A DNA stretch of 64,000 nt from Aquimarina longa SW024 (GTDB lineage: Bacteria > Bacteroidota > Bacteroidia > Flavobacteriales > Flavobacteriaceae), in the NCBI RefSeq assembly GCF_001401755.1, contig NZ_KQ474100.1:250884-314883 (forward strand), written 5' to 3'. The translations under genes were made by a program, and so were the position numbers. Positions 10,260 to 19,736 of this stretch are shown here, one piece after another. Position 1 is the stretch's first letter; each line of letters begins with the position of its first letter. Under the pieces are notes generated by a model. That model saw only the letters and a program-made list of their open reading frames with translations. It did not search any database and had not been told where the DNA came from.

Positions 10260-10814
10260 ATGAAGAATCTAAGAATTTATAATCTAGTCATCGTATCAGT
10301 AGTATTATGCACACTATTATCTTGCAAAGATAATACTACATCTAAGGGAGAAAAGAAGGATATTCACTCAGATATAGAACATAATAAAGATCATGTACAC
10401 CATAATCATATAAAAACAGCAACAGTTCAATTTAACAATGCACAAACAGGTAAAGCTTTTAAACAGTATATCGATATTAAAACAGCTTTAGTACATACAG
10501 ACGCCCAACAAGTAAAGGCAAGTGCAAAAAAGCTTGCAGAAATAACGGAGAATACGATGCTTAAAACAGTAATTGATGCTATCATAGCAAGCAATGATAT
10601 AGAGGAACAAAGAAGAGCGTTTGTAGCAGTTACTACCCAAATGGAAGCAATGTTAAGAGGCGCATTATCATCAGGAGAAGTATATAAACAATACTGTCCT
10701 ATGGCTTTTAATAACGAAGGAGGATATTGGTTATCTACAGAAAAAGAAATTAGAAACCCATATTTTGGTGATCAGATGTTAAAATGTGGTAGTGTTTCAG
10801 AAATCATAAAATAA
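10260..10814 (+). CDS. DUF3347 lipoprotein with His-rich linker
   Basis: 184 residues. A lipoprotein signal (VVLCTLLSCKDN, lipid Cys at 22) is followed by a His/Asp-rich linker (about 37-52, HNKDHVHHNHIK) suited to binding metal. The DUF3347 domain follows, ending in the conserved CPMAFNNEGGYWLS and EIRNPYFGDQMLKCG pattern with two Cys and a Met. The same domain forms the C-terminus of the adaptor at 14714-16417. DUF3347 is typical of Bacteroidetes copper loci; a periplasmic copper-holding role is inference. It lies 4 bp before the next gene. Confidence 0.87.
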   Translation: MKNLRIYNLVIVSVVLCTLLSCKDNTTSKGEKKDIHSDIEHNKDHVHHNHIKTATVQFNNAQTGKAFKQYIDIKTALVHTDAQQVKASAKKLAEITENTMLKTVIDAIIASNDIEEQRRAFVAVTTQMEAMLRGALSSGEVYKQYCPMAFNNEGGYWLSTEKEIRNPYFGDQMLKCGSVSEIIK

Positions 10815-10818
10815 ACAG

Positions 10819-11385
10819 ATGAAAAAGATTTTTATAAAAAATATGGTCTGTAATAGGTGTAAACGTATATTAGAACAAGAATTTGAAAAAGCCAAAATCC
10901 CTGTTCATACAATAGAATTAGGTCAACTAATTTTTAATAATATCGATACTAATCCCATAGATTTTAATCAGGTAAATGAAATTATTATTCGTAATGGTTT
11001 CGAGATTATTAATGATGAGGCTACTCTTATTATCGAGCAAATAAAATCATATCTAATCAATGAATTATCTAATGGAGGTACATTAACAGAAAAATTATCG
11101 GGTTTTATAACCAAACGTATAAACAAAGAATACTCTGTTATAAGTAAGCTATTTAGTAGTAATCAAGGTATAACTATAGAAAACTATTTTATTCGCCTTA
11201 AAATTGAAAAGACAAAAGAATTGATTCAGATGGGAAATCTAAGTTTTTCTGAAATAGCATATTCATTAAATTATAAAAGCGGAAGTCACTTAGCAAAACA
11301 ATTTAAAACGATTACAGGAATGTCAATGACTGACTATCAAAGCCTACAATCATGGGATCGACAACCACTAGACAAAATTGTATAA
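10819..11385 (+). CDS. AraC-family regulator with HMA-like metal-binding N-terminus
   Basis: 188 residues. Residues 1-65 resemble a heavy-metal-associated (HMA) domain: KNMVCNRC at 7-14 holds the MxCxxC metal loop, followed by a beta-alpha-beta pattern. Residues about 105-180 are an AraC helix-turn-helix pair, with FSEIAYSLNYKSGSHLAKQF as the second recognition region and F..ITGMSMTDYQ after it. Metal binding is probably sensed directly and passed to the DNA-binding half. It lies inside the copper operon, which suggests it controls its own operon. The sensing mechanism is inference. Confidence 0.85.
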   Translation: MKKIFIKNMVCNRCKRILEQEFEKAKIPVHTIELGQLIFNNIDTNPIDFNQVNEIIIRNGFEIINDEATLIIEQIKSYLINELSNGGTLTEKLSGFITKRINKEYSVISKLFSSNQGITIENYFIRLKIEKTKELIQMGNLSFSEIAYSLNYKSGSHLAKQFKTITGMSMTDYQSLQSWDRQPLDKIV

Positions 11386-11461
11386 ATACAAACCATAATT
11401 GTTAAAAGATAAAAGATATAAACTAAATAATTTTACTGCTTGAACATTGAAAACTTGAAAA

Positions 11462-13963
11462 ATGAAGCACCTCTATAAAATATCAGGAATGACTTGTAAT
11501 GGTTGTCGTGGTCATGTAGAACAAATTCTTAGAAATGTTAAAGGAGTAACCAGTACAGTGGTCGATCTAGAAAAAGCCGAAGCAACTATCGAAATGAACT
11601 CCCATATCTCAATCGATATTTTTCAAAAAGCTTTAGAAAAAGATACCAATCGATATAAGATTCATAAACCAGGGGAGTGTAACCATCAGTCAGAAGTAAA
11701 AAAGAAAAAGCCTAAAGGAGAAGGAACAGGTACTTTTTATTGCCCAATGCATTGTGAGGAAGACAAAACATATGACCAACTACAGGATTGTCCTATATGT
11801 GGTATGGATTTGGTAGAAGAAATACGCTTAATAGTACCTATTATAGATCAATATACCTGTCCAATGCATCCCGAAGTGGTAAAAGATGTATTAGGATCTT
11901 GTCCTATTTGTGGTATAGACCTAGTAGTACTAAAACCAGATCTTTCTGTAGAAGAGAAGAATTATAAAAAGCTTTTAAGAAAATTTTGGATAGCCATACT
12001 CTTTACACTTCCAATTTTTATAATAGCAATGTCAGAAATGCTTTATGATAACCCACTTTATAAAATAATAGCGCTAAAACATTGGAATTGGATTCAATTA
12101 GGACTTTCTATACCAGTTGTATTTTATGCCGCTTGGATGTTTTTTGAACGAGCTTTTCGTTCTATAAAAACATGGAATCTAAATATGTTTACACTTATAG
12201 GAATTGGAGCTGGTGTAGCATGGTTGTTTAGTGTTTTTGGTATTTTTTTTCCAGATTTATTTCCCAATCAATTTAAAACAGCAACAGGAACAGTGCATAT
12301 TTATTTTGAGGCAGCTACTGTAATTTTAACATTAGTACTCTTTGGTCAAGTATTAGAAGCACGCGCACATAGTAAAACAAATGCTGCAATTAAAGAATTG
12401 CTAAAATTGATCCCTAATAAGGCGATACGTATTATAGAAGAAAAAGAAGAAGAAATTTCTATTGATCAGATTGAGCTGAATGATATACTTCGTGTAAAGC
12501 CAGGGGATAAAATTCCTGTGGATGGAGTACTAGTTGAGGGACAAACAACGGTAGATGAATCTATGATTACAGGAGAGTCAGCCCTGGTGAATAAAATAGA
12601 AAGAGATCAATTGATTAGTGGTACAATCAATGGGAATCAATCTTTTTTAATGAAAACAGAAAAAATAGGTTCAGATACAGTATTATCCCAGATTATTAAG
12701 ATGGTTAATGATGCGAGTCACAGTCGTGTACCTATTCAGAAGCTAGCAGATATCATTTCAGGATATTTTGTTCCTGTAGTAGTTGTTATTGCTTTGATCA
12801 CATTTGCTATTTGGGTACTATACGGTCCAGAACCTTCCTATGTATATGCCTTAGTAAATGCAATTGCGGTACTTATAATAGCATGCCCCTGCGCTATAGG
12901 ACTCGCTACTCCTATGTCTGTTATGGTTGGAGTAGGCAAGGGAGCACAAAATGGGGTACTTATCAAAAATGCAGAAGCATTCGAAACATTAAGTAAAGTA
13001 GATGTACTTATTGTGGATAAAACAGGAACTATAACAGAAGGAAAACCTACTGTAGAAATAGTAGAAGCTTTAGGAGAACATTTTCAGGAAAAAGAAATTA
13101 TTCAGTATATAATTTCACTTAATAATTTAAGTAAACACCCATTAGCTCAGGCAACTTTAAAATATGGCAGAGAACAAAATATTGAATTCTTAAAAGTTTT
13201 TGATTTTGAGTCTGTTACAGGAAAAGGTGTTAAAGGGAATATAGCAGGTAAAAAAATGGTGTTAGGGAATATTAAAATGATGAAATCTAATGATATATCA
13301 ATTGCAAGTGAGTTAATCAAACGTGTTCAGTCGTATCAAAAAAAAGGTAAAACAGTATCTTATTTATCTATAGATACAACTATTGTAGGATATATAGTTA
13401 TAGGAGACAAAGTCAAAGAAAACAGTATGCAAGCAATTACTGAATTACAAGATAAAGGAATTGATATCCTAATGTTCACCGGAGATAATTATGATACAGC
13501 CTTTGCAGTAGCTAGCGAACTTAACCTTACTAATTTTAAAGCAGATATGCTACCAGAGGATAAACTGAGAGAAGTGGAAAAATTACAACAACAAGGAAAA
13601 GTGGTAGCTATGGCAGGTGATGGTATTAATGATGCACCAGCATTAGCAAAAAGTGATGTTGGTATAGCAATGGGTACAGGTACAGATGTAGCTATAGAAA
13701 GTGCTAATATAACTTTAGTAAAAGGAGATGTACAAGGAATAGTAAAAGCAAAAAAAATAAGTGATAAAGTAATGAAGAATATCAAGCAGAATCTTTTCCT
13801 TGCACTTATCTATAACAGTATTGGAGTACCAATAGCAGCTGGAGTATTATTTCCTTTTTTTGGGATCGTATTGTCACCAATGATAGCCGCATTAGCAATG
13901 AGTTTTAGTTCGGTATCAGTTATAGCAAATGCATTAAGATTAAGGACAATACATATAGACTAA
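11462..13963 (+). CDS. copA: copper-translocating P1B-type ATPase
   Basis: 833 residues. An HMA domain with GMTCNGC (Cys12, Cys15) is followed by two heavy-metal-binding mini-domains of the CPMH...CPICGMDL type (about 92-117 and 131-156). The membrane core has the Cys-Pro-Cys metal site at 475-477 (ACPCAIGLATP). The phosphorylation motif DKTGT is at 519-523, the SKHP of P1B pumps at 557-560, and GDGINDAPA starts at 719. The CPC plus HP set marks a Cu(I)/Ag(I) exporter. It moves copper from cytoplasm to periplasm, where the RND complex can take it. It lies 76 bp after the regulator gene. Confidence 0.95.
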   Translation: MKHLYKISGMTCNGCRGHVEQILRNVKGVTSTVVDLEKAEATIEMNSHISIDIFQKALEKDTNRYKIHKPGECNHQSEVKKKKPKGEGTGTFYCPMHCEEDKTYDQLQDCPICGMDLVEEIRLIVPIIDQYTCPMHPEVVKDVLGSCPICGIDLVVLKPDLSVEEKNYKKLLRKFWIAILFTLPIFIIAMSEMLYDNPLYKIIALKHWNWIQLGLSIPVVFYAAWMFFERAFRSIKTWNLNMFTLIGIGAGVAWLFSVFGIFFPDLFPNQFKTATGTVHIYFEAATVILTLVLFGQVLEARAHSKTNAAIKELLKLIPNKAIRIIEEKEEEISIDQIELNDILRVKPGDKIPVDGVLVEGQTTVDESMITGESALVNKIERDQLISGTINGNQSFLMKTEKIGSDTVLSQIIKMVNDASHSRVPIQKLADIISGYFVPVVVVIALITFAIWVLYGPEPSYVYALVNAIAVLIIACPCAIGLATPMSVMVGVGKGAQNGVLIKNAEAFETLSKVDVLIVDKTGTITEGKPTVEIVEALGEHFQEKEIIQYIISLNNLSKHPLAQATLKYGREQNIEFLKVFDFESVTGKGVKGNIAGKKMVLGNIKMMKSNDISIASELIKRVQSYQKKGKTVSYLSIDTTIVGYIVIGDKVKENSMQAITELQDKGIDILMFTGDNYDTAFAVASELNLTNFKADMLPEDKLREVEKLQQQGKVVAMAGDGINDAPALAKSDVGIAMGTGTDVAIESANITLVKGDVQGIVKAKKISDKVMKNIKQNLFLALIYNSIGVPIAAGVLFPFFGIVLSPMIAALAMSFSSVSVIANALRLRTIHID

Positions 13964-14010
13964 ATAGAGAAAAGTAAACATCAGTTTTTAATATAATACA
14001 TAATTTAAAT

Positions 14011-14724
14011 ATGGTTAAAAGACAAGTAGCGACCAAAATTAGAAAAACACATAGGTATTTAGGTCTTTTTTTAGGAATCCAATTTTTATTATGGACAATC
14101 AGTGGCCTTTATTTTAGTTGGACAGATATTGATGAGATTCATGGAAATCAGTATAGAAACGAGAATATTTCTTCAATATCTTTTAAGAACTTAATTAGTC
14201 CAACAGAATTATACACTGAGGACTCTATACAATCCTTAGAACTTAGGGATGTAGGAGGGCAGCCTTATTATTGGATTAATAAAAAACAGCTTTTTGATGC
14301 AAAAACAGGAAAGTTTACACCCGAAATTACGGAGGCTGAAGCCTTACAAATTGCAAAAAAACATATGATATCTACATTAGTAGTAAAAAATATAGAAAGA
14401 ATAAATGAAGTAGGCAATCATCATGAGTATAGAGGTAGACCACTACCCGCATATATGATTACTTATGATCATCCAGAGCATGTAAAAGCATATATAGCGA
14501 TACAAGAAGGAAGTTTTCAGCGAGTACGACATCGTTCTTGGAGGTGGTTTGATTTTCTTTGGATGACACATACTATGGATTATGAAGGGAGAGATAATTT
14601 TAATACGATTACATTAAGATTGTTCTCTCTATTAGGTTTACTTACTGTTGTAAGTGGATTTAGCTTATGGTTTATATCATCACCAACGCTTAGAATAATT
14701 AAGAAAAAAAAATATGATGAATAA
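14011..14724 (+). CDS. PepSY-type membrane protein of the copper operon
   Basis: 237 residues. One N-terminal membrane helix (HRYLGLFLGIQFLLWTISGLYFSW) and one C-terminal helix (LFSLLGLLTVVSGFSLWF) flank a periplasmic region with a PepSY-like segment (EAEALQIAKKHM). HRYLG and WRWFDFLWMTHTMD are typical of PepSY-associated membrane proteins. Its function in metal efflux is not known; relatives occur near iron and copper genes. The last 11 bases overlap the adaptor gene, so it is part of the same operon. Confidence 0.8.
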   Translation: MVKRQVATKIRKTHRYLGLFLGIQFLLWTISGLYFSWTDIDEIHGNQYRNENISSISFKNLISPTELYTEDSIQSLELRDVGGQPYYWINKKQLFDAKTGKFTPEITEAEALQIAKKHMISTLVVKNIERINEVGNHHEYRGRPLPAYMITYDHPEHVKAYIAIQEGSFQRVRHRSWRWFDFLWMTHTMDYEGRDNFNTITLRLFSLLGLLTVVSGFSLWFISSPTLRIIKKKKYDE

Positions 14725-16417
14725 GAATATCATTTATATCTGTAGTGCAGCTCTTGTAGGAGTATTAGTAGGCTATTTAATTTTTGGAACTAGTAATACT
14801 TCTACACAAGATAATCATAATCATCAAAAAGAAACAGTTCATCAAATGTGGACTTGTGCGATGCATCCGCAGATAAAACAGGTAGAACCAGGTGATTGTC
14901 CAATATGCGGAATGGAGTTAATCCCTACAGGAACAATAACAAATGGGCTTGCTGCTAACGAGTTTAAAATGACAGAGAATGCCATGGCATTGGCAAATAT
15001 TGAAACTACTATTATTAAAAATCATACCGCTAGTGATGATGGTATGATTACGCTATCTGGAAAAATAATAGAAAATGAAGAGGCTAATGCGACTCAGGCG
15101 AGTTATTTTAAGGGTAGGATCGAACGATTGAATGTTAATTATACAGGTCAGAAAATTAATAAAGGACAAAAATTAGCAACAATCTATGCCCCAGATTTGA
15201 TTACAGCCCAACAAGAGTTGATTACTGCAGTTTCATTAAAAAAATCACAACCTGCATTATATAAAGCAGTTCGTAATAAATTAAAATTATGGAAACTCTC
15301 AGAACGTCAAATCAGTACTATAGAATCATCAGGTAAAGTTCAGGAAAATTTTCCTATTTATGCAACAGTTTCTGGTACCGTTTCAGAAGTAATGAGTGAA
15401 GAAGGAGCATATATAGAACAAGGACAACCTATTGTAAGAGTAAGCAATCTTGCTACCGTATGGGTGGAATTTGAGGTCTATGAAAATCAAATTTCACAAT
15501 TTAAAAAAGGACAACAAATTGATATAACTATAACTGCGTATCCCGATAGAAACCATACCGCTACAATTTCTTTTATAGATCCAATTTTAAATATAAAAAC
15601 CAGAACAACTACCATAAGAACAACTCTTAATAATCCAGACCAGATTTTTAAACCAGGAATGTTTGTAACAGGAAAAATTATAGGTATGACAACAGCTAAA
15701 GAACAGCTTACCGTACCCAAAAGTGCAGTGTTATGGACAGGAAAACGTTCTGTAGTATATATAAAAACAAACCCTAATGAGCCCGTTTTTGAAATGAGAG
15801 AAGTACTATTAGGTACTGTTAATGGAGATATGTATACAATTCTTGAAGGGGTAAAAAATGGAGATGAGATTGTAACCAATGGAACTTTTACTATTGATGC
15901 TGCGGCACAACTCCAAGGCAAAAAATCAATGATGAATAGGATACAAGAAGAGCGTGTTATACCTAATAAAACAGCTCCAGGATCAGAAGTATTTCAAAAA
16001 GAATTCTTAACAGCTCTTATACCTTACCTAAAAATGAAAGATGCATTTATAGCATCTAATAGTACTAAGGTTACTGATTTTGCTAAAACAACAAAAGAAC
16101 GCTTACAAGCAATTAAAACTACAGGATTAAGTAGAACCACAATAATACACCTTACTAAGTCTATAGAGGAGTTACATAAGATTAGTATTACTAAAGAACT
16201 AAAAGAACAAAGAGCTTATTTTGTAACGCTAAATGAAAGTATTGTAGTTTTGGTATCTAATTTTAATGAGATGATTACACCAATATATGTACAAAAATGC
16301 CCTATGGCAAATACCAATAGAGGAGCCATCTGGATAAGTACCGAAAAAGAAATTCGTAACCCTTATTTTGGTAGTGCTATGCTAAACTGCGGTAGTGTAA
16401 TTGATACGATTAAATGA
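14714..16417 (+). CDS. RND efflux periplasmic adaptor with N-terminal metal-binding domain and C-terminal DUF3347 (CusB-like)
   Basis: 567 residues. An N-terminal signal anchor is followed by a heavy-metal-binding mini-domain (about 47-72, CAMHPQIKQVEPGDCPICGM). The membrane-fusion core (about 90-400) has a barrel-sandwich hybrid (GRIERLNVNYTGQKINKGQ, VSGTVSEVMSEEGAYIEQGQ), a hairpin and a beta-barrel. A C-terminal DUF3347 domain ends CPMANTNRGAIWIS...NPYFGSAMLNCG. It is longer than E. coli CusB (about 407) because of the two metal-binding end domains, so it can probably take copper and pass it to the pump. Two ATG codons (14714 and 14717) are possible; both overlap the previous gene. It is the last gene of the operon. 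Confidence 0.9.
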   Translation: MMNKNIIYICSAALVGVLVGYLIFGTSNTSTQDNHNHQKETVHQMWTCAMHPQIKQVEPGDCPICGMELIPTGTITNGLAANEFKMTENAMALANIETTIIKNHTASDDGMITLSGKIIENEEANATQASYFKGRIERLNVNYTGQKINKGQKLATIYAPDLITAQQELITAVSLKKSQPALYKAVRNKLKLWKLSERQISTIESSGKVQENFPIYATVSGTVSEVMSEEGAYIEQGQPIVRVSNLATVWVEFEVYENQISQFKKGQQIDITITAYPDRNHTATISFIDPILNIKTRTTTIRTTLNNPDQIFKPGMFVTGKIIGMTTAKEQLTVPKSAVLWTGKRSVVYIKTNPNEPVFEMREVLLGTVNGDMYTILEGVKNGDEIVTNGTFTIDAAAQLQGKKSMMNRIQEERVIPNKTAPGSEVFQKEFLTALIPYLKMKDAFIASNSTKVTDFAKTTKERLQAIKTTGLSRTTIIHLTKSIEELHKISITKELKEQRAYFVTLNESIVVLVSNFNEMITPIYVQKCPMANTNRGAIWISTEKEIRNPYFGSAMLNCGSVIDTIK

Positions 16418-16723
16418 GTCTGTAAGTTTTTTTAATATGTGAAGCTTCTAAATTTTTGTTTTTAAAAATGATAATAGTATTAGTTGTATGATTTACTTTT
16501 TATTTTTCCGATTTATGATAACGATAAAGATAGCGTAGTATTAATAGTAAAAACAGGTTCTGGTATATGAGAGTATCCTATCCTCATAAAGAATCCGAAT
16601 CACAGTAAGGCAGTTAGAGTTGGTTAGATGCCAAATAAAGATCTGACAAAAAACCTATTCTCCCTTATGATTAGAAACGTATAATACGATACCTTTACCC
16701 TTAAAAAAATAATCATCCAGTCT
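16418..16723. other. intergenic region, 306 bp
   Basis: No convincing open frame, strong hairpin or repeat. It separates the end of the copper operon from the EamA gene and must hold the latter's promoter. Confidence 0.35.
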
Positions 16724-17605
16724 GTGTTTAAATCAAATTACTTATTATTTATAATTCCTGCTTTAATATGGGGATCTACTTGGTATATTATTAAATATCA
16801 ATTAGGTGTTGTAGATCCTATAGTCTCAGTTACTTATCGATTCGGATTAGCAGGTGTTATATTACTTGGGTATTCTAAAATTAGAAAACTTCCTTTATCG
16901 TTTACAAAACGAGAACATTTTTTTATTGCTCTACAAGGAGTTTTACTATTTGGTACAAATTATTGGTTAGTATATATCTCTGAACTATACCTTAGTAGTG
17001 GTTTGGTTGCAGTAGCATTCTCAACTTTAATTTTTTTAAATATATTTTTTGGAGCATTATTTTTAGGAGATAAAATCAAAAAAAATATCATAATCGGAGC
17101 TGTTTTTGGTCTTTTAGGGACTATATTGATTTATCAATCAGAGTTTAGAAGGATTAATTTTACTAGCGATCAAATTAGAGGATTGCTATTTTGTATTGCT
17201 TCCATCACTTTCGCTTCATTAGGAAATATTATTTCTTCGCATAACCAACGTAAATTTAAACTTCCTGTGATACAAACCAATGGTTTTGGGATGGTATATG
17301 GAGCAGTTGCAATGTTGTTAATAGCTATCATTAGTGGTAAGGATTTAACTATAGATACTTCTCTTTCTTACATTTTTTCACTAGCATATTTAACAATTTT
17401 TGGATCCATTGTAGCATTTACAGCCTATCTTATTTTAATAGGTAGAGTTGGTGCAAGCAAAGCTGCATATACCATAGTAGTAATTCCTGTAATAGCTTTA
17501 ACTATTTCTAGTATTTTTGAAGGATATCGACCAGATATGTATGCTTTTATAGGAATGGGATTTATTCTTATAGGAAATATACTCGCTTTAAAAAATAAAA
17601 AATGA
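16724..17605 (+). CDS. EamA/DMT-family transporter
   Basis: 293 residues with about ten hydrophobic segments in two repeats of five, the EamA (drug/metabolite transporter) layout. The first helix has IPALIWGSTWYIIKYQLG and the second repeat ends near GRVGASKAAYTIVVIPVIALTIS, both usual signatures. The start is a GTG at 16724; no in-frame ATG lies nearby upstream. It is probably an exporter of amino acids or other metabolites; the substrate is unknown. A weak terminator follows. Confidence 0.87.
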   Translation: MFKSNYLLFIIPALIWGSTWYIIKYQLGVVDPIVSVTYRFGLAGVILLGYSKIRKLPLSFTKREHFFIALQGVLLFGTNYWLVYISELYLSSGLVAVAFSTLIFLNIFFGALFLGDKIKKNIIIGAVFGLLGTILIYQSEFRRINFTSDQIRGLLFCIASITFASLGNIISSHNQRKFKLPVIQTNGFGMVYGAVAMLLIAIISGKDLTIDTSLSYIFSLAYLTIFGSIVAFTAYLILIGRVGASKAAYTIVVIPVIALTISSIFEGYRPDMYAFIGMGFILIGNILALKNKK

Positions 17606-17713
17606 AAGGTTGATACTAAGTGATCTATAATTAATATATTGTGATGTAATACCATTTACATTTTGAATTTACTGTAATAAAATACTCTTTTTTGTTACAG
17701 AATAAAAAAGAAT

Positions 17714-17740
17714 CATAGCCTATAGCTATGCTTGTTTTTT
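17714..17740 (+). terminator. possible terminator of the EamA gene
   Basis: CATAGC at 17714-17719 pairs with GCTATG at 17725-17730 (5-nt loop), followed by CTTGTTTTTT. The stem is short, so it is uncertain. Confidence 0.4.
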
Positions 17741-17858
17741 ATGGTATTTTGGTATTTTAATAGGTTTGTGTTTTTTTATTTACAGTATTCATCCTTAAAA
17801 ACAAGTGACTTACAATAAAAAAGATGTAGTTTCGCGCCTGCGATAGAAAAACCTAATC

Positions 17859-18308
17859 ATGAAACGTATCAAAGAATACAAGAAGTTGTTTAATGTTGAA
17901 AAAGAAATTGACCTTAAAACTTTAAAAAAAAGCTATAGAAACCTAGTTAAAGAATGGCATCCGGATAAATTTCAGGAAGGTGATGTTCAAAAGGAAGAAG
18001 CAGAAATAAAAAGTCGACAAATTATTGATGGTTATCATTTTTTAGTAAGTATTGCTCCAGAAACAAAAGCTTCTAACTTAGAGGAATATGCTATTACAAC
18101 CTCTCAATCTGGTATTGCAGACTATCAGCATAAAGGCATGCTATTAGAAATTTCATTCTTAGACGGAACAACTTATGAGTATTTTGGTGTACCTAAGACA
18201 GTTTATATAAAAATGATGAATTCTGACAAGCTGTATAGATTTGCGAAAAGAAATATATTTAATTCTTATTTATATAGAAAATCAAAAAAAACACTTCAAG
18301 AAGTATAA
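17859..18308 (+). CDS. J-domain plus KTSC-domain protein
   Basis: 149 residues. The N-terminal half is a J domain: KKSYRNLVKEWHPDKF with the HPD triad at 34-36, the signal by which DnaJ-like proteins stimulate Hsp70 ATPase. Residues about 92-145 are a KTSC-like domain (LEISFLDGTTYEYFGVPKTVY), a small fold named from the end of some lysyl-tRNA synthetases. There is no G/F region or zinc finger, so it is a specialised co-chaperone rather than DnaJ. It stands 81 bp before two RNA helicases, which suggests a link to RNA or ribosome handling (inference). Confidence 0.85.
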   Translation: MKRIKEYKKLFNVEKEIDLKTLKKSYRNLVKEWHPDKFQEGDVQKEEAEIKSRQIIDGYHFLVSIAPETKASNLEEYAITTSQSGIADYQHKGMLLEISFLDGTTYEYFGVPKTVYIKMMNSDKLYRFAKRNIFNSYLYRKSKKTLQEV

Positions 18309-18367
18309 AATTAGAATGTTTATATGATTAGTCTTTATTTATGGTCATTACATAGAAAAAGAGTGTC

Positions 18368-18375
18368 TATCTTTG
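18368..18375 (+). promoter_or_regulatory. candidate -7 element of the DEAD-box helicase gene
   Basis: TATCTTTG is an exact TAnnTTTG match lying 14 bases before the ATG at 18390. No clear -33 TTG is present at the expected distance. Confidence 0.35.
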
Positions 18376-18389
18376 TTTAAACCCATCTT

Positions 18390-19730
18390 ATGTCAAAACA
18401 GTTTTCAGAATTAGGTATTACAGCTTCAATCCAAAAAGGATTAGTAGATTTAGATATTAGTACTCCAACCGATATACAAAAGAAAGCAATTCCGGTTTTA
18501 TTAAATCAAAAAGAAGATGTTGTTGGTTTAGCCAAAACAGGAACCGGAAAAACTGCCGCATTTGGGATACCTTTATTGCAACTGGTCGATACAGAAAATA
18601 CCGCTATCCAAGCAGTAGTATTAGCTCCAACCAGAGAATTAGGACATCAAATCTACGATAATCTAAAATCGTTTAGTACCTATTTGCCAGATGTTTCTAT
18701 TATTTCAGTTTGTGGAGGGATTCCTATAAAACCACAGATAGAAGGGTTGAAAAGTACGACACATATCGTTATTGCAACTCCAGGCCGATTAATAGATTTA
18801 ATTAATCGCGATGCCATTGATTTACAACATTCAGATTATTTAGTTCTTGATGAAGCTGATGAAATGGTAAGTTCTTTAAAAGATGGGTTAGATAAAATTG
18901 TTGCAGTTTTACCTAAAAAAAGAAGGACTATTTTGTTTACTGCCACAATGCCAGGGACTATAAAACAGATGATACAGAATTATATGTCTAAGCACGTTAT
19001 TCAAGTAAGTGCAGATATGGAAACTATAGGACATCAAGGCATTGATCATAGATATATTGTAGTAGAACCTATAGAAAAGCTAGAAGTATTAATGCACTTT
19101 CTTAGCTCTAAAGAAGGAAAACAAGGTATTATCTTTTGTAAAACAAAAGCTGCGGTAAATAAATTAGCAAAGAATCTAGCGATACATAAATTTTCTTCAG
19201 GAGCAATTCATGGGAGTTTATCACAGCCTATTAGAGATAGAGTTATGGAACAGTTTAGACAAGGATATATAAATATTCTTGTTGCTACAGATCTAGCTGC
19301 CAGAGGAATTGATGTTAAAGAGACATCTTATGTAGTACATTATCATTTACCTGATTCTTTTGAGTCTTATGTTCACCGAAGTGGAAGAACAGCAAGAGCA
19401 GGAGCAGAGGGACTTTCCTTAACGGTACTACAAGAAGACGAATTAGAAGATTTAGCAGAATTCGAATCTGTATTGAGGATTGAGTTTAAGAAACAGGAAA
19501 AAGCCAACTCTCAGAGTATTGAAGAGAACAATGCTCTTCTATGGGCAAGAAAAATATTTAAAACTAAGCCTAATCATTCAGTCTCAGGAGAGTTTAAAGA
19601 AAAAATAAAGACAGTGTTTCATCATCTTACAAAAGAAGAACTGGTAGAGAAAATGCTAGCAAATTATCTCATACAACATTCAAGCGGGAACATTTTGAAA
19701 ACAGAGACCCCTAAAAAGAAAAAAAAATAA
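18390..19730 (+). CDS. DEAD-box ATP-dependent RNA helicase
   Basis: 446 residues, a standard SF2 helicase core. Motif I is AKTGTGKT at 48-55, then PTRELGHQI (motif Ia), DEAD at 154-157, the SAT equivalent TATMPG, and YVHRSGRTARAG (motif VI). The sequence ends in a basic Lys run. It unwinds structured RNA or helps ribosome assembly. A second helicase follows after 6 bp and a cold-shock gene after that, so a low-temperature RNA-remodelling role is likely (inference). Confidence 0.93.
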   Translation: MSKQFSELGITASIQKGLVDLDISTPTDIQKKAIPVLLNQKEDVVGLAKTGTGKTAAFGIPLLQLVDTENTAIQAVVLAPTRELGHQIYDNLKSFSTYLPDVSIISVCGGIPIKPQIEGLKSTTHIVIATPGRLIDLINRDAIDLQHSDYLVLDEADEMVSSLKDGLDKIVAVLPKKRRTILFTATMPGTIKQMIQNYMSKHVIQVSADMETIGHQGIDHRYIVVEPIEKLEVLMHFLSSKEGKQGIIFCKTKAAVNKLAKNLAIHKFSSGAIHGSLSQPIRDRVMEQFRQGYINILVATDLAARGIDVKETSYVVHYHLPDSFESYVHRSGRTARAGAEGLSLTVLQEDELEDLAEFESVLRIEFKKQEKANSQSIEENNALLWARKIFKTKPNHSVSGEFKEKIKTVFHHLTKEELVEKMLANYLIQHSSGNILKTETPKKKKK

Positions 19731-19736
19731 ACTATT

